DNA of 13,547 bases from Cardiobacteriales bacterium. GTDB lineage: Bacteria; Pseudomonadota; Gammaproteobacteria; Cardiobacteriales; Wohlfahrtiimonadaceae. How positions within the stretch are numbered: the stretch's first letter is position 1; the number at the start of each line of letters is the position of its first letter. A program made the position numbers and the translations under genes. This document shows, in pieces, positions 5,384 to 11,957 of this stretch. The notes under the pieces were generated by a model. The model was not told where the DNA came from. It made no database searches and was given only the letters and a program-made list of their open reading frames with translations. Location of the stretch: assembly GCA_030150565.1 (NCBI GenBank), contig JASLFR010000063.1, forward strand, positions 1 through 13,547. Reading direction: 5' to 3'.

Positions 5384-8230
5384 TTATTTGGTGCTTATTG
5401 ATGCTAATGGGGCAAAAGCTAGTTCTAATAACTCCCGCTGTTGCTCGATATGTTGACTGTTATACCCAACTGCAGGCGCAGCTGCTGCTGGACGGGTCGC
5501 ATACTCGATGCGATGACTCTCAAGGAAGAGCTCTTCAAGGTAGTTACGAACAAAAGTCGCATATCCCTGATTACGAGGCTCATCTTGACAGAATAGAATC
5601 TCTGTTGCGTTAGGGTACTGATCAACCAATGACTTCAATAACTTTGAGGGGAAGGGGTAGATCTCTTCTAAGCGTAGAAGCGCTACATCATCCGCCTCTC
5701 GTGCTGCCCGTTCGTTATAGAGGTCATAATAGATTTTACCCACACTAATAATAATTCGCTTTACAGACTCTTTATCGTGCTCATTTACCTCACCTATAAC
5801 GGGTTGGAATGCCCCTTCGGTGAGATCTTTCATCTCACTCACCGCTTGACGATGACGAAGAAGACTCTTAGGTGACATACAGATGAGCGGTTTTCGGTAA
5901 TCTTGCAACATCTGGCGACGGAACATATGGAACGCTTGAGCGGGTGTCGTTGGAACAACGACGCTCATATTATTCTCGGCACATAATCCTAAGAAGCGTT
6001 CAGGTCTTGCAGATGAGTGCTCTGGCCCTTGCCCCTCATAACCGTGTGGTAGGAGGAGAACTAATCCATTAAGGCGGCGCCATTTGGTCTCTCCTGAAGC
6101 GATAAATTGGTCAATCACAACCTGAGCGCCATTCACAAAGTCTCCAAATTGCGCTTCCCAAATCACCAATGAGCCTGGCTCTGCCGTAGCGTAACCATAC
6201 TCAAAGCCAAGTACCGCAAATTCTGAAAGAATCGAGTCGATTACAGTAAATTTCGGCTGATCCTCCTTAAGGTGCTCTAGCGGAATATAACACTGCCCAT
6301 CTGTCTGGTTATAGTAGACCGCATGACGATGGAAGAAGGTTCCGCGACGGGAGTCCTGCCCTGATAAACGAACAGGATACCCATCCTCTAGAAGGGTGGC
6401 GTACGCCATAATCTCCGCAAAACCCCAATCGATTGGAGTCGCTCCAATCCCCATCTTATAACGATTTTCATGGATTCTCTGAACACGAGGATGAAGCACC
6501 AACCCTTCAGGGAGCTCATTCATAATGCGGGAGAGATTGAGAATACGCTCCTCAGATACTGCTGTATCAGGATAGGTCTGCTCATCTGTTCCAAATGTAT
6601 GTTTATTGCGAACATAGCTTCGCCACTCCTCCACATAAGAGAGATCAGGATTCTTCGCTAATGGGAACCCAACACTCTTCTCAGTCTCAATACGGGTGCG
6701 ATAATCTTTAATGTAAGATTGATAATCCTCTTCAGTAATCACATTCTCACTAATTAGACGATCTGCATAGATGCGTGAAGGGACGGGATGATTATTGATT
6801 TTTTCATACATCATCGGCTGTGTTGCGCTCGGCTCATCCGCTTCGTTATGCCCAAGTCGGCGGTAGCAAACAAGATCGATCACCACATCTTTATTGAAGG
6901 TTTGACGATACGCAAGCGCCTGCTGAATGACGAACTTAACCGCCTCAGGATCATCCCCATTAACATGGAAAATAGGCGCCTGAATCATCTTTGCAACATC
7001 TGTACAGTAGGTCGCTGAACGCACATCAAGCGGGTTAGAAGTTGTAAATCCAATCTGGTTATTAATCACAATATGGACAGATCCACCACAACTATAACCA
7101 CGCACCTCTGAGAGCTGCATCGTCTCCATCACAACACCTTGCCCTGCAAAAGCGGCATCACCATGAATTTGAACGGGTAGAACCTGATTAAAGGGGAGAT
7201 TTTTGCTCTTCTGTCGCTCCCCAATTCTACGCTCTAAACGAGCTCGAGCAGAACCCACAATCACAGGATTTACAACCTCAAGGTGAGATGGGTTGAAAGA
7301 GAGCGCAAGATGGAGCGTCTTCCCATTAATATCCACCGTTGAAGAGAAACCCATATGGTATTTAACATCCCCAGAGCCCTTATCAAACGTTGGGCGCCCC
7401 TCAAATTCTGCAAAGAGATCTTGGGGTGATTTCCCTAAGATATTCACCAACATATTGAGGCGACCACGATGCGCCATACCGATCACGATCTCTTGAGCAT
7501 CCCGCTCAACAGCGCAACGAATCAGCTCATGCATCATTGGGATAAGTGCATCTCCCCCCTCGAGCGAGAAGCGCTTCTGCCCTACATAACGAACATGGAG
7601 ATAACGCTCTAACCCTTCAGCAGTAACGAGTTGTTTTAAGGTCTCTCGCTTCTCTTCTGGAGAAAATTGAATCGCTTCACCTGGGGTCTCTAGACGGGTC
7701 TGCAACCAGTGGCGCTCATTTGGATTGGTAATATGCATATACTCCACCCCGATATGGCGTGTATAAGCATTTTGAAGAATTTCTAAAATCTCACGGAGCG
7801 TCATTCTTTGATGATTACGCATACCGATATTAAATTCTGTATCGAGATCAGCACTACTCAACCCATGATGGGCAAGGGTTAAAGAGGAGACTGTCCCCCG
7901 CTCACGTAGATTAAGAGGGCATAGATCTGCCGCCTGATGCCCTCTTCTTCGATATGCTGCAATAAGTTTTAAGACTGCGGTCTGCTTATCTGAGCTCTCT
8001 GATGCTCCCCCAAGATTGATAGGGGTACGCTTTAACTCTGCAAAGCTCTGCTTGATTGGCCCGTGTGGCACCTCCGTCTCTAAAAAAGCTTCATACTCTT
8101 GGAAGTAGCTTTGCCACTCAGAACTTACAGAATTTCGATCCTGTAGGTATCGCTCATAAAGATCCTCTATATAGGGCGCATTGCCTCCATATAATCCTGA
8201 ATTCTTTTGGAATTTCTCAAACTGGTTCAT
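5384..8230 (-). CDS. sucA: 2-oxoglutarate dehydrogenase E1 component
   Basis: Thiamine-diphosphate-dependent E1o: decarboxylates 2-oxoglutarate and succinylates the lipoyl arm of SucB. I start it at the ATG at 8230 (948 residues; E. coli SucA has 933), because MNQFEKFQKNSGLYGGNAPYIEDLYERYL matches the conserved E1o N-terminus (subunit-contact helix). The frame can be opened to 8284, but those 18 extra residues resemble nothing in the family. Seen in order: AHRGRLNML (253-261, active-site His), KYHMG (290-294), SHLE (315-318), the ThDP/Mg2+ motif HGDAAFAGQG (356-365) with NNQIGFTT (390-397), HVNGDDPEA (422-430), and the C-terminal transketolase-like half with GYEGQGPEHSSARPERFL. First gene of sucA-sucB-lpdA. 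It is divergent from oxyR across 284 bp. No sdh genes precede it and sucCD do not follow the operon. Confidence 0.97.
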   Translation of the reverse strand: MNQFEKFQKNSGLYGGNAPYIEDLYERYLQDRNSVSSEWQSYFQEYEAFLETEVPHGPIKQSFAELKRTPINLGGASESSDKQTAVLKLIAAYRRRGHQAADLCPLNLRERGTVSSLTLAHHGLSSADLDTEFNIGMRNHQRMTLREILEILQNAYTRHIGVEYMHITNPNERHWLQTRLETPGEAIQFSPEEKRETLKQLVTAEGLERYLHVRYVGQKRFSLEGGDALIPMMHELIRCAVERDAQEIVIGMAHRGRLNMLVNILGKSPQDLFAEFEGRPTFDKGSGDVKYHMGFSSTVDINGKTLHLALSFNPSHLEVVNPVIVGSARARLERRIGERQKSKNLPFNQVLPVQIHGDAAFAGQGVVMETMQLSEVRGYSCGGSVHIVINNQIGFTTSNPLDVRSATYCTDVAKMIQAPIFHVNGDDPEAVKFVIQQALAYRQTFNKDVVIDLVCYRRLGHNEADEPSATQPMMYEKINNHPVPSRIYADRLISENVITEEDYQSYIKDYRTRIETEKSVGFPLAKNPDLSYVEEWRSYVRNKHTFGTDEQTYPDTAVSEERILNLSRIMNELPEGLVLHPRVQRIHENRYKMGIGATPIDWGFAEIMAYATLLEDGYPVRLSGQDSRRGTFFHRHAVYYNQTDGQCYIPLEHLKEDQPKFTVIDSILSEFAVLGFEYGYATAEPGSLVIWEAQFGDFVNGAQVVIDQFIASGETKWRRLNGLVLLLPHGYEGQGPEHSSARPERFLGLCAENNMSVVVPTTPAQAFHMFRRQMLQDYRKPLICMSPKSLLRHRQAVSEMKDLTEGAFQPVIGEVNEHDKESVKRIIISVGKIYYDLYNERAAREADDVALLRLEEIYPFPSKLLKSLVDQYPNATEILFCQDEPRNQGYATFVRNYLEELFLESHRIEYATRPAAAAPAVGYNSQHIEQQRELLELAFAPLASISTK

Positions 8231-8514
8231 TCTCTTATCTTTACCCAATCTCTTGATGGTTAATAAAAGCAGAGCTGATAGCATCCACTACCAAAACACT
8301 ACATCTAATGCGCTTATGCTCTATTCTACGCCCTCTCACAACAAGGGTCTAATCGTCATATCCATAACTCTTAAAGAGGAAGATTTGATTCAAAAATTCT
8401 CTATAAAAGCTATTATCGCTCCCTTCAATAAAATAGCATATATGCTTAATAAATATCTAGATATGATAAAATTCATCAATGGATAATCCGATTCCAATAA
8501 ACTGAGGAGAGCTC
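8231..8514. promoter_or_regulatory. Divergent sucA-oxyR intergenic region with tandem palindromes
   Basis: A 284-bp region with no credible gene. Two perfect 12-bp palindromes lie at 8435-8446 (AGCATATATGCT) and 8453-8464 (ATATCTAGATAT), 18 bp centre to centre, immediately upstream of the oxyR -10. OxyR itself or another dimeric regulator could bind there. For sucA on the minus strand, the best weak promoter candidate is a TTGTGA/CATAAG pair with 17-bp spacing about 80-110 bases upstream of its ATG. The leader would then be several tens of bases; I do not see a riboswitch fold. Confidence 0.5.
8464..8472 (+). promoter_or_regulatory. Extended -10 promoter of oxyR
   Basis: TG-A-TAAAAT (8464-8472) is an extended -10 element, with weak -35 candidates CTTAAT or TTAATA at 8445-8451 (15-16 bp spacing). 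It sits 42 bases before the oxyR ATG. The -35 area overlaps the palindromes at 8435-8464, which would suit repression by the bound regulator. Confidence 0.45.
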
Positions 8515-9387
8515 ATGAAACTAAATGAACTACGCTACTTTATTGCTGTTGCTGAAGAGAAGCATTTTGGACGCGCTGCGCAAAAATGTTTTATCTCCCA
8601 ACCCGCCTTATCCATTGGGATTAAAAACCTTGAACACTCAATGGGGGCAACACTATTTGAGCGCACAACCAATGAAGTTTTGCTGACACCAGTAGGTGCT
8701 GAAGCGTTGCCTAAAGCTCGTCGTATCTTTGAAATTGTAGCGGAATTGGAGTCACTCAGAATCGACTCCGACTCGCTTGAAGGGGATCTAAAATTGGGGA
8801 TCATCTTCACCATCGCCCCCTACCTTCTTGCGAAGTTTATCCCTGAATTACGGGATAAGGCGCCTGAGCTCTCCCTCAATATTTTTGAAAATATGACGGA
8901 TAATCTCATCCCGATGCTCAAAAATGGGGAGATTGATGTAGCAATCTTAGCGTTACCGATCAACGACAATACTTTGGAAGCGGTGAAGGTGTATGAAGAG
9001 CCCTTCTATCTTGTGACTCCTAAAAATCACCCTCTTGCAGACCGTAAAAGCGTCTCTGTCGATGAGATTCACGAATATTCTCCGCTACTTCTAAATGTAG
9101 GGCACTGCTTCCGTGATCAAGTACTCGATCAGTGTAAAGAGATCAACGCAAGCCATTCACATCACCACTCACTTGAGACAATTCGCAATGTTGTTGCGGC
9201 AGGGCATAAAGTCTCTGTCCTTCCTAAATACGCCTTGACGGAGGATCATCTGAGCGATTATATCTCTTGCGTCCCCTTTGAAGAGCCTGTTCCAACCCGA
9301 AAAGTTGCAGTTGTCTATCGTAAAGAATTTACTCAGATGAAGAAGATTGAGCTTCTCATCGATACTATTAAAGCGTTAGAATTATAG
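8515..9387 (+). CDS. oxyR: OxyR-type hydrogen peroxide-sensing LysR regulator
   Basis: A 290-residue LTTR. Residues 1-60 are the helix-turn-helix (MKLNELRYFIAVAEEKHFGR, then CFISQPALSIGIKNLEHSMG). The effector domain contains GHCFRDQVLDQC with C198 and C207, exactly nine apart, like C199 and C208 of E. coli OxyR, followed by SLETIRNVVAAGHKVSVLP, which matches the OxyR segment after the second cysteine. In the family, peroxide oxidises these to a disulfide and switches the protein to activate catalase, alkyl hydroperoxide reductase and similar genes in the cytoplasm. Start: GAGGAGA (8504-8510) just before ATG. It is divergent from sucA and is followed after 27 bp by a small gene, probably co-transcribed. 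No peroxidase or catalase gene is in the window, so its targets lie elsewhere. Confidence 0.93.
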   Translation: MKLNELRYFIAVAEEKHFGRAAQKCFISQPALSIGIKNLEHSMGATLFERTTNEVLLTPVGAEALPKARRIFEIVAELESLRIDSDSLEGDLKLGIIFTIAPYLLAKFIPELRDKAPELSLNIFENMTDNLIPMLKNGEIDVAILALPINDNTLEAVKVYEEPFYLVTPKNHPLADRKSVSVDEIHEYSPLLLNVGHCFRDQVLDQCKEINASHSHHHSLETIRNVVAAGHKVSVLPKYALTEDHLSDYISCVPFEEPVPTRKVAVVYRKEFTQMKKIELLIDTIKALEL

Positions 9388-9414
9388 AAATATTCACAGA
9401 TATAGGATTGAAGT

Positions 9415-9627
9415 ATGATTAAAAAATATGGGGTAAAGATGACCCTTAAAGAGCATGATCCTCTACGGCTACCACACCTCTTTGGAGATGAGTTCTCTGC
9501 AGAGCGTTGGTTCGCTACCAAAGAGGAGCGCCAAGCTTTTCTCGATAGCTATCAGCAACCATTTATCTACTACCGTAAAAGCGATCGTCCACGCTTCAAT
9601 TACGAGCTGTTAGAGCGAGAGCAGTAA
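9415..9627 (+). CDS. Small protein of unknown function downstream of oxyR
   Basis: Encodes 70 residues that I do not recognise. The protein is charged and aromatic (MIKKYGVKMTLKEHDPLRLP at the start; later ERWFATKEERQAFLDSYQQP and YYRKSDRPRFNYELLE). It has no cysteine, no membrane segment and no signal peptide, so it should be cytosolic. Two starts are plausible: ATG 9415 with AGGA seven bases upstream, or ATG 9439 (62 residues) with GGGG-TAAAG right before it. It begins 27 bp after oxyR and is followed by a strong terminator, so the two probably share a transcript. The good ribosome sites, the position between oxyR and its terminator, and the plausible protein composition argue that it is real. 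Function unknown; nothing ties it to peroxide stress except position. Confidence 0.7.
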   Translation: MIKKYGVKMTLKEHDPLRLPHLFGDEFSAERWFATKEERQAFLDSYQQPFIYYRKSDRPRFNYELLEREQ

Positions 9628-9646
9628 CATTTTAAATAATGAATGG

Positions 9647-9671
9647 GCCCACAATATTGTGGGCTTTTTTT
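9647..9671 (+). terminator. Rho-independent terminator of the oxyR unit
   Basis: The perfect palindrome GCCCACAATATTGTGGGC (9647-9664) is followed by seven Ts (9665-9671). It lies 20 bases after the stop of the small gene and so ends the oxyR transcript. It stands back to back with the tRNA-Arg terminator coming from the other strand. Confidence 0.92.
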
Positions 9672-9695
9672 CTCGTTCAAAAAAGTAGAGATAAT

Positions 9696-9728
9696 AAAAA
9701 ACCTCTTCAGATTACTCTGAAGAGGTTT
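9696..9728 (-). terminator. Rho-independent terminator of tRNA-Arg
   Basis: A 13-bp stem (AAACCTCTTCAGA at 9699-9711, complement at 9716-9728) with a TTAC loop. On the minus strand it is followed by a U run (A run from 9696 on the plus strand). It begins six bases beyond the tRNA-Arg CCA end. Confidence 0.9.
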
Positions 9729-9734
9729 ACTAGA

Positions 9735-9811
9735 TGGCGCGCCCAGAAGGATTCGAACCTCCGACCGCCTGGTTCGTAGCCAGGTACTCTATCCAGCTGA
9801 GCTATGGGCGC
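9735..9811 (-). tRNA. tRNA-Arg (anticodon ACG)
   Basis: A 77-nt tRNA with encoded CCA (9735-9737). The acceptor stem GCGCCCA pairs fully with TGGGCGC. The D arm is AGCTCAGCTGGATAGAGT, the anticodon loop is CTACGAA with ACG at 9777-9775, and the T arm is GGAGG-TTCGAAT-CCTTC with one G-U pair. It matches tRNA-Arg(ACG) of gammaproteobacteria, whose A34 is edited to inosine by TadA to read CGU, CGC and CGA. It has its own promoter and terminator. Confidence 0.98.
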
Positions 9812-9832
9812 TTCGTCTAACTAAGAATTGGT

Positions 9833-9860
9833 ATTATAAGGATATATCCCAACCCGTCAA
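9833..9860 (-). promoter_or_regulatory. Sigma70 promoter of tRNA-Arg
   Basis: On the minus strand, TTGACG (9855-9860) and TATAAT (9833-9838) are spaced by 16 bp. The -10 ends 21 bases before the 5' end of the tRNA, giving a leader of about 15 nt. The stretch just below the -35 includes GGGTTGGG. Confidence 0.8.
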
Positions 9861-9902
9861 TAGAACGAGCAACAATTAATCACAATATTAGAAAGAGACT
9901 CT

Positions 9903-9923
9903 AAAAAAATGGGGGAAATCCAT
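9903..9923 (-). terminator. Possible weak terminator after the sirB2-like gene
   Basis: On the minus strand, about 20 bases after the stop codon, ATGG pairs with CCAT around a 7-base loop, followed by seven Ts (A run 9903-9909 on the plus strand). The stem is only 4 bp, so it may be weak; read-through would enter tRNA-Arg and stop at its terminator. Confidence 0.35.
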
Positions 9924-9943
9924 CAATAAACCTATATAACCCA

Positions 9944-10306
9944 TTAAAATAGAATAGGTTTTACAATTGCGAGATAGAGCATCCCTACGATTGTTAAATT
10001 TGCGAGAAGATAATTAATATAACGAATGTTATCTGCTCTATTTTGACGCATAGCGATTATCCCAAAGAAGATATACCCCACTAAAAGCACAATTTTAGTA
10101 ATAAGCCACTGCTTGCTACTTCCAGCAGGAAGCATCCCCGCAAGTGCAATTCCCGTGACCAAAAAGAGTGTATCGATAATATGGGGTAAAACCCGAATCA
10201 CTTTAGGGCGAGCTCGTTTAAAATAGACCCAAAAACGAGCATTAAAAAAGAGTACAGAGAGTAGCGCAAATAGAATATGGCTATGTTTTAACGCAGTATA
10301 AAGCAT
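9944..10306 (-). CDS. SirB2-family integral membrane protein
   Basis: A 120-residue protein with four hydrophobic segments at about residues 5-23, 43-59, 67-86 and 98-117. The features HSHILFALLSVLFFNARFW, PHIIDTLFLVTGIALA and a Lys at the start of TM3 (TKIVLLVGYIFFGIIAM) are those of the SirB2 family. H8, H10 and H42 are the conserved-looking histidines. The family name comes from a Salmonella locus tied to invasion gene expression, but homologues are widespread and the molecular role is unknown; nothing here suggests virulence. The ATG at 10306 has AAGGTGAG at good distance. It follows the hydroxyacid dehydrogenase gene by 69 bp on the same strand and may be the last gene of an smpB operon. 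Confidence 0.82.
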   Translation of the reverse strand: MLYTALKHSHILFALLSVLFFNARFWVYFKRARPKVIRVLPHIIDTLFLVTGIALAGMLPAGSSKQWLITKIVLLVGYIFFGIIAMRQNRADNIRYINYLLANLTIVGMLYLAIVKPILF

Positions 10307-10375
10307 AAATCATCTCACCTTTTAATTAGATTCTAAAAGCGCCACTCTACGCAACCACTCTCTATATAGCAACTC

Positions 10376-11326
10376 TTAAAGCGTTACTACGTTTTGAGGA
10401 TTGCCCGCCACAAATCGCTCAATATTCTCCTCTAGGATGGCGCATAATGCTTTAAGAGACTCCTCACTCCCCCAAGCGGTGTGGGGTGTAATAATTAGAT
10501 TACCAAGATCCTCTACAAGAAGAGGATTATCCTCTTTCGGCGGCTCTTCTCTCATCACATCCACCGCAACACCACCCACTTTCCCTGATCGGAGCGCATT
10601 TGCAATCGCCTCTTCATTCATAATGCCCCCACGACTCACATTAATGAGAAGCACGCCATCTCGCATCTTCTCAATCTCTGCTACATCAATCATATTCTCC
10701 GTCTCAGGCGTTAGGGGGGTGTGAACACTAAAGATATCGGCAAGAGTAAGCGCCTCCTCAAAAGAGATATACCCCTCTCGTACCTGATCTGCCCCTTTAC
10801 GCTCTGCATAATAGAGATTCACTCCAAAAGCTTCGGCATATCGCCCAAGCTGAGCCCCAATCTCCCCCTTACCCGCAATCACTAAATTCTTCCCTTTCAG
10901 ATCGTAGATAGGGGCCTCAAAAAGAGAGAAGAAGGGGGATTTAGGCCACGCTCCCGCAGCGATAGATTTTTGATAGAGCGGGAGTCGATGCATCAAAGCG
11001 AGCATAAAGAGAAATGCACGTTCCGCCACTGATACTGTGCTATATCCCGCAACGTTACAGACCGTCACTCCAAGCTCTTTTGCCGCTTCAATATCGATAT
11101 GATTGAAACCAGTTGCGGCGATGGCGATCAATTTTAGTTGTGGATTTGCCTCTATCTCAGCTCGTCCAATCGGCACCTTATTGGTAATCGCAATCTCATA
11201 GCCTTGAAGCGCTTTAGCTACCTCTGAAGCTGGACAATTCTCCAGCTCATCCAGTTTGTGGGGAAAATCAAATGTAAGAGTGTGCCCTGCAAGCGTCCCC
11301 TTATCTAAAAATAGAATCGATTTCAT
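10376..11326 (-). CDS. D-2-hydroxyacid dehydrogenase, likely glycerate dehydrogenase / hydroxypyruvate reductase (HprA-like)
   Basis: An NAD(P)H-dependent cytosolic oxidoreductase of the D-isomer-specific 2-hydroxyacid dehydrogenase family; 316 residues is a normal length. The substrate-binding part includes AATGFNHIDIEAAKELGV (about 71-88). The nucleotide-binding Rossmann fold (about 100-285) carries G152-K-G154-E-I-G157. The catalytic set is complete: R232 in NVSRGGIMNEE, E261 in VMREEPP and H282 in TPHTAW. E175 in YYAERKGAD, at the end of the second Rossmann strand, favours NADH over NADPH. The overall style (ATGFNHID, AERKGA) recalls gammaproteobacterial HprA-type enzymes reducing hydroxypyruvate or glyoxylate, but the substrate cannot be read from sequence, so no symbol is given. 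It has a strong AAAGGAGGAG ribosome site, starts 27 bp after smpB and is probably co-transcribed with it. Confidence 0.88.
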   Translation of the reverse strand: MKSILFLDKGTLAGHTLTFDFPHKLDELENCPASEVAKALQGYEIAITNKVPIGRAEIEANPQLKLIAIAATGFNHIDIEAAKELGVTVCNVAGYSTVSVAERAFLFMLALMHRLPLYQKSIAAGAWPKSPFFSLFEAPIYDLKGKNLVIAGKGEIGAQLGRYAEAFGVNLYYAERKGADQVREGYISFEEALTLADIFSVHTPLTPETENMIDVAEIEKMRDGVLLINVSRGGIMNEEAIANALRSGKVGGVAVDVMREEPPKEDNPLLVEDLGNLIITPHTAWGSEESLKALCAILEENIERFVAGNPQNVVTL

Positions 11327-11353
11327 AACTCCTCCTTTATTTTATTATTTTTA

Positions 11354-11830
11354 CTAACCATTTTTGAGCATACGGTGCTTTTCACGATTCCAATCACGCT
11401 GACGAATCGTCTCCCGCTTATCATGCTCTTTCTTACCTTTTGCAAGCCCAATCTCTAACTTAGCATACCCCCGCTTCCAGTAGAGGTTGAGTGGGACTAC
11501 GGTAAACCCTTTCTGATCCACTGCTCCTGATAATCGATCAATCTCATGCCGATGGAGTAGCAGACGGCGAGAACGAGTAGCATCCGCTCTAATATGAGTA
11601 GAGGCCGATAACAGTGGTGAGATATGTGCTCCAATTAAAAAGGCTTGCCCCTCTTTTAGAACTACATACGCCTCTTTTAGTTGCGCTCGCCCCTCTCTAA
11701 GGCTCTTCACCTCCCACCCTTCCAGTGAGAGACCCGCCTCAATTCGATCTTCTATAAAATAATCATGAAACGCTTTACGATTTCCAGCGATCTGATTATC
11801 ACCCAATTTTTTCTTCGCTTTTTTAGCCAT
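11354..11830 (-). CDS. smpB: SsrA-binding protein SmpB
   Basis: RNA-binding partner of tmRNA in trans-translation, the rescue of ribosomes stalled on broken mRNAs. It has 158 residues (E. coli 160). It shows the full SmpB pattern: NRKAFHDYFIEDRIEAGLSL, GWEVKSLREGRAQLKEAYV, GAHISPL, the LLLHRHEIDRLSG segment, FTVVPLNLYWKRGYAKLEIG, and the basic tail AKGKKEHDKRETIRQRDWN that reaches the decoding centre. The ATG at 11830 has AAAGGAT upstream. It is preceded by the pnp terminator and a TATAAT (11872-11877, minus strand), so it probably has its own promoter and leads smpB-dehydrogenase-sirB2. The tmRNA gene ssrA, often adjacent, is not in the window. Confidence 0.97.
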   Translation of the reverse strand: MAKKAKKKLGDNQIAGNRKAFHDYFIEDRIEAGLSLEGWEVKSLREGRAQLKEAYVVLKEGQAFLIGAHISPLLSASTHIRADATRSRRLLLHRHEIDRLSGAVDQKGFTVVPLNLYWKRGYAKLEIGLAKGKKEHDKRETIRQRDWNREKHRMLKNG

Positions 11831-11871
11831 AAATTATCCTTTAATGCTCATCGCAATTTAATCTATTTCCC

Positions 11872-11877
11872 ATTATA
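11872..11877 (-). promoter_or_regulatory. Candidate -10 element for smpB
   Basis: A perfect TATAAT on the minus strand, 41 bases before the smpB ATG and just after the pnp terminator. The matching -35 position (11895-11900, TTCTTT) is weak and overlaps the terminator U-run, so the promoter is only suggested. Confidence 0.4.
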
Positions 11878-11893
11878 GAGGAAAGTTAGAGGC

Positions 11894-11926
11894 AAAAGAA
11901 AACCCCAAATAGCGCGCTATTTGAGG
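11894..11926 (-). terminator. Rho-independent terminator of pnp
   Basis: On the minus strand, CCTCAAATAGC pairs with GCTATTTGGGG (one G-U pair; stem 11903-11926) and is followed by TTTTCTTTT (11894-11902). It lies about 30 bases after the pnp stop. The G-U pair becomes an A-C mismatch in the other direction, so it points to minus-strand use. Confidence 0.85.
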
Positions 11927-11957
11927 CCTTCTACTAATAGAGTCTAAAAATTAGAGA

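Noticed and set aside
8231..8284. 18-codon upstream extension of sucA
   Set aside because: The extra residues do not resemble E1o N-termini, whereas the ATG at 8230 begins the conserved part of the protein.
8181..8486. 101-codon plus-strand open frame across the sucA-oxyR intergenic region
   Set aside because: It overlaps the sucA 5' end, lacks a recognisable ribosome site, has no recognisable protein features and covers the oxyR promoter area.
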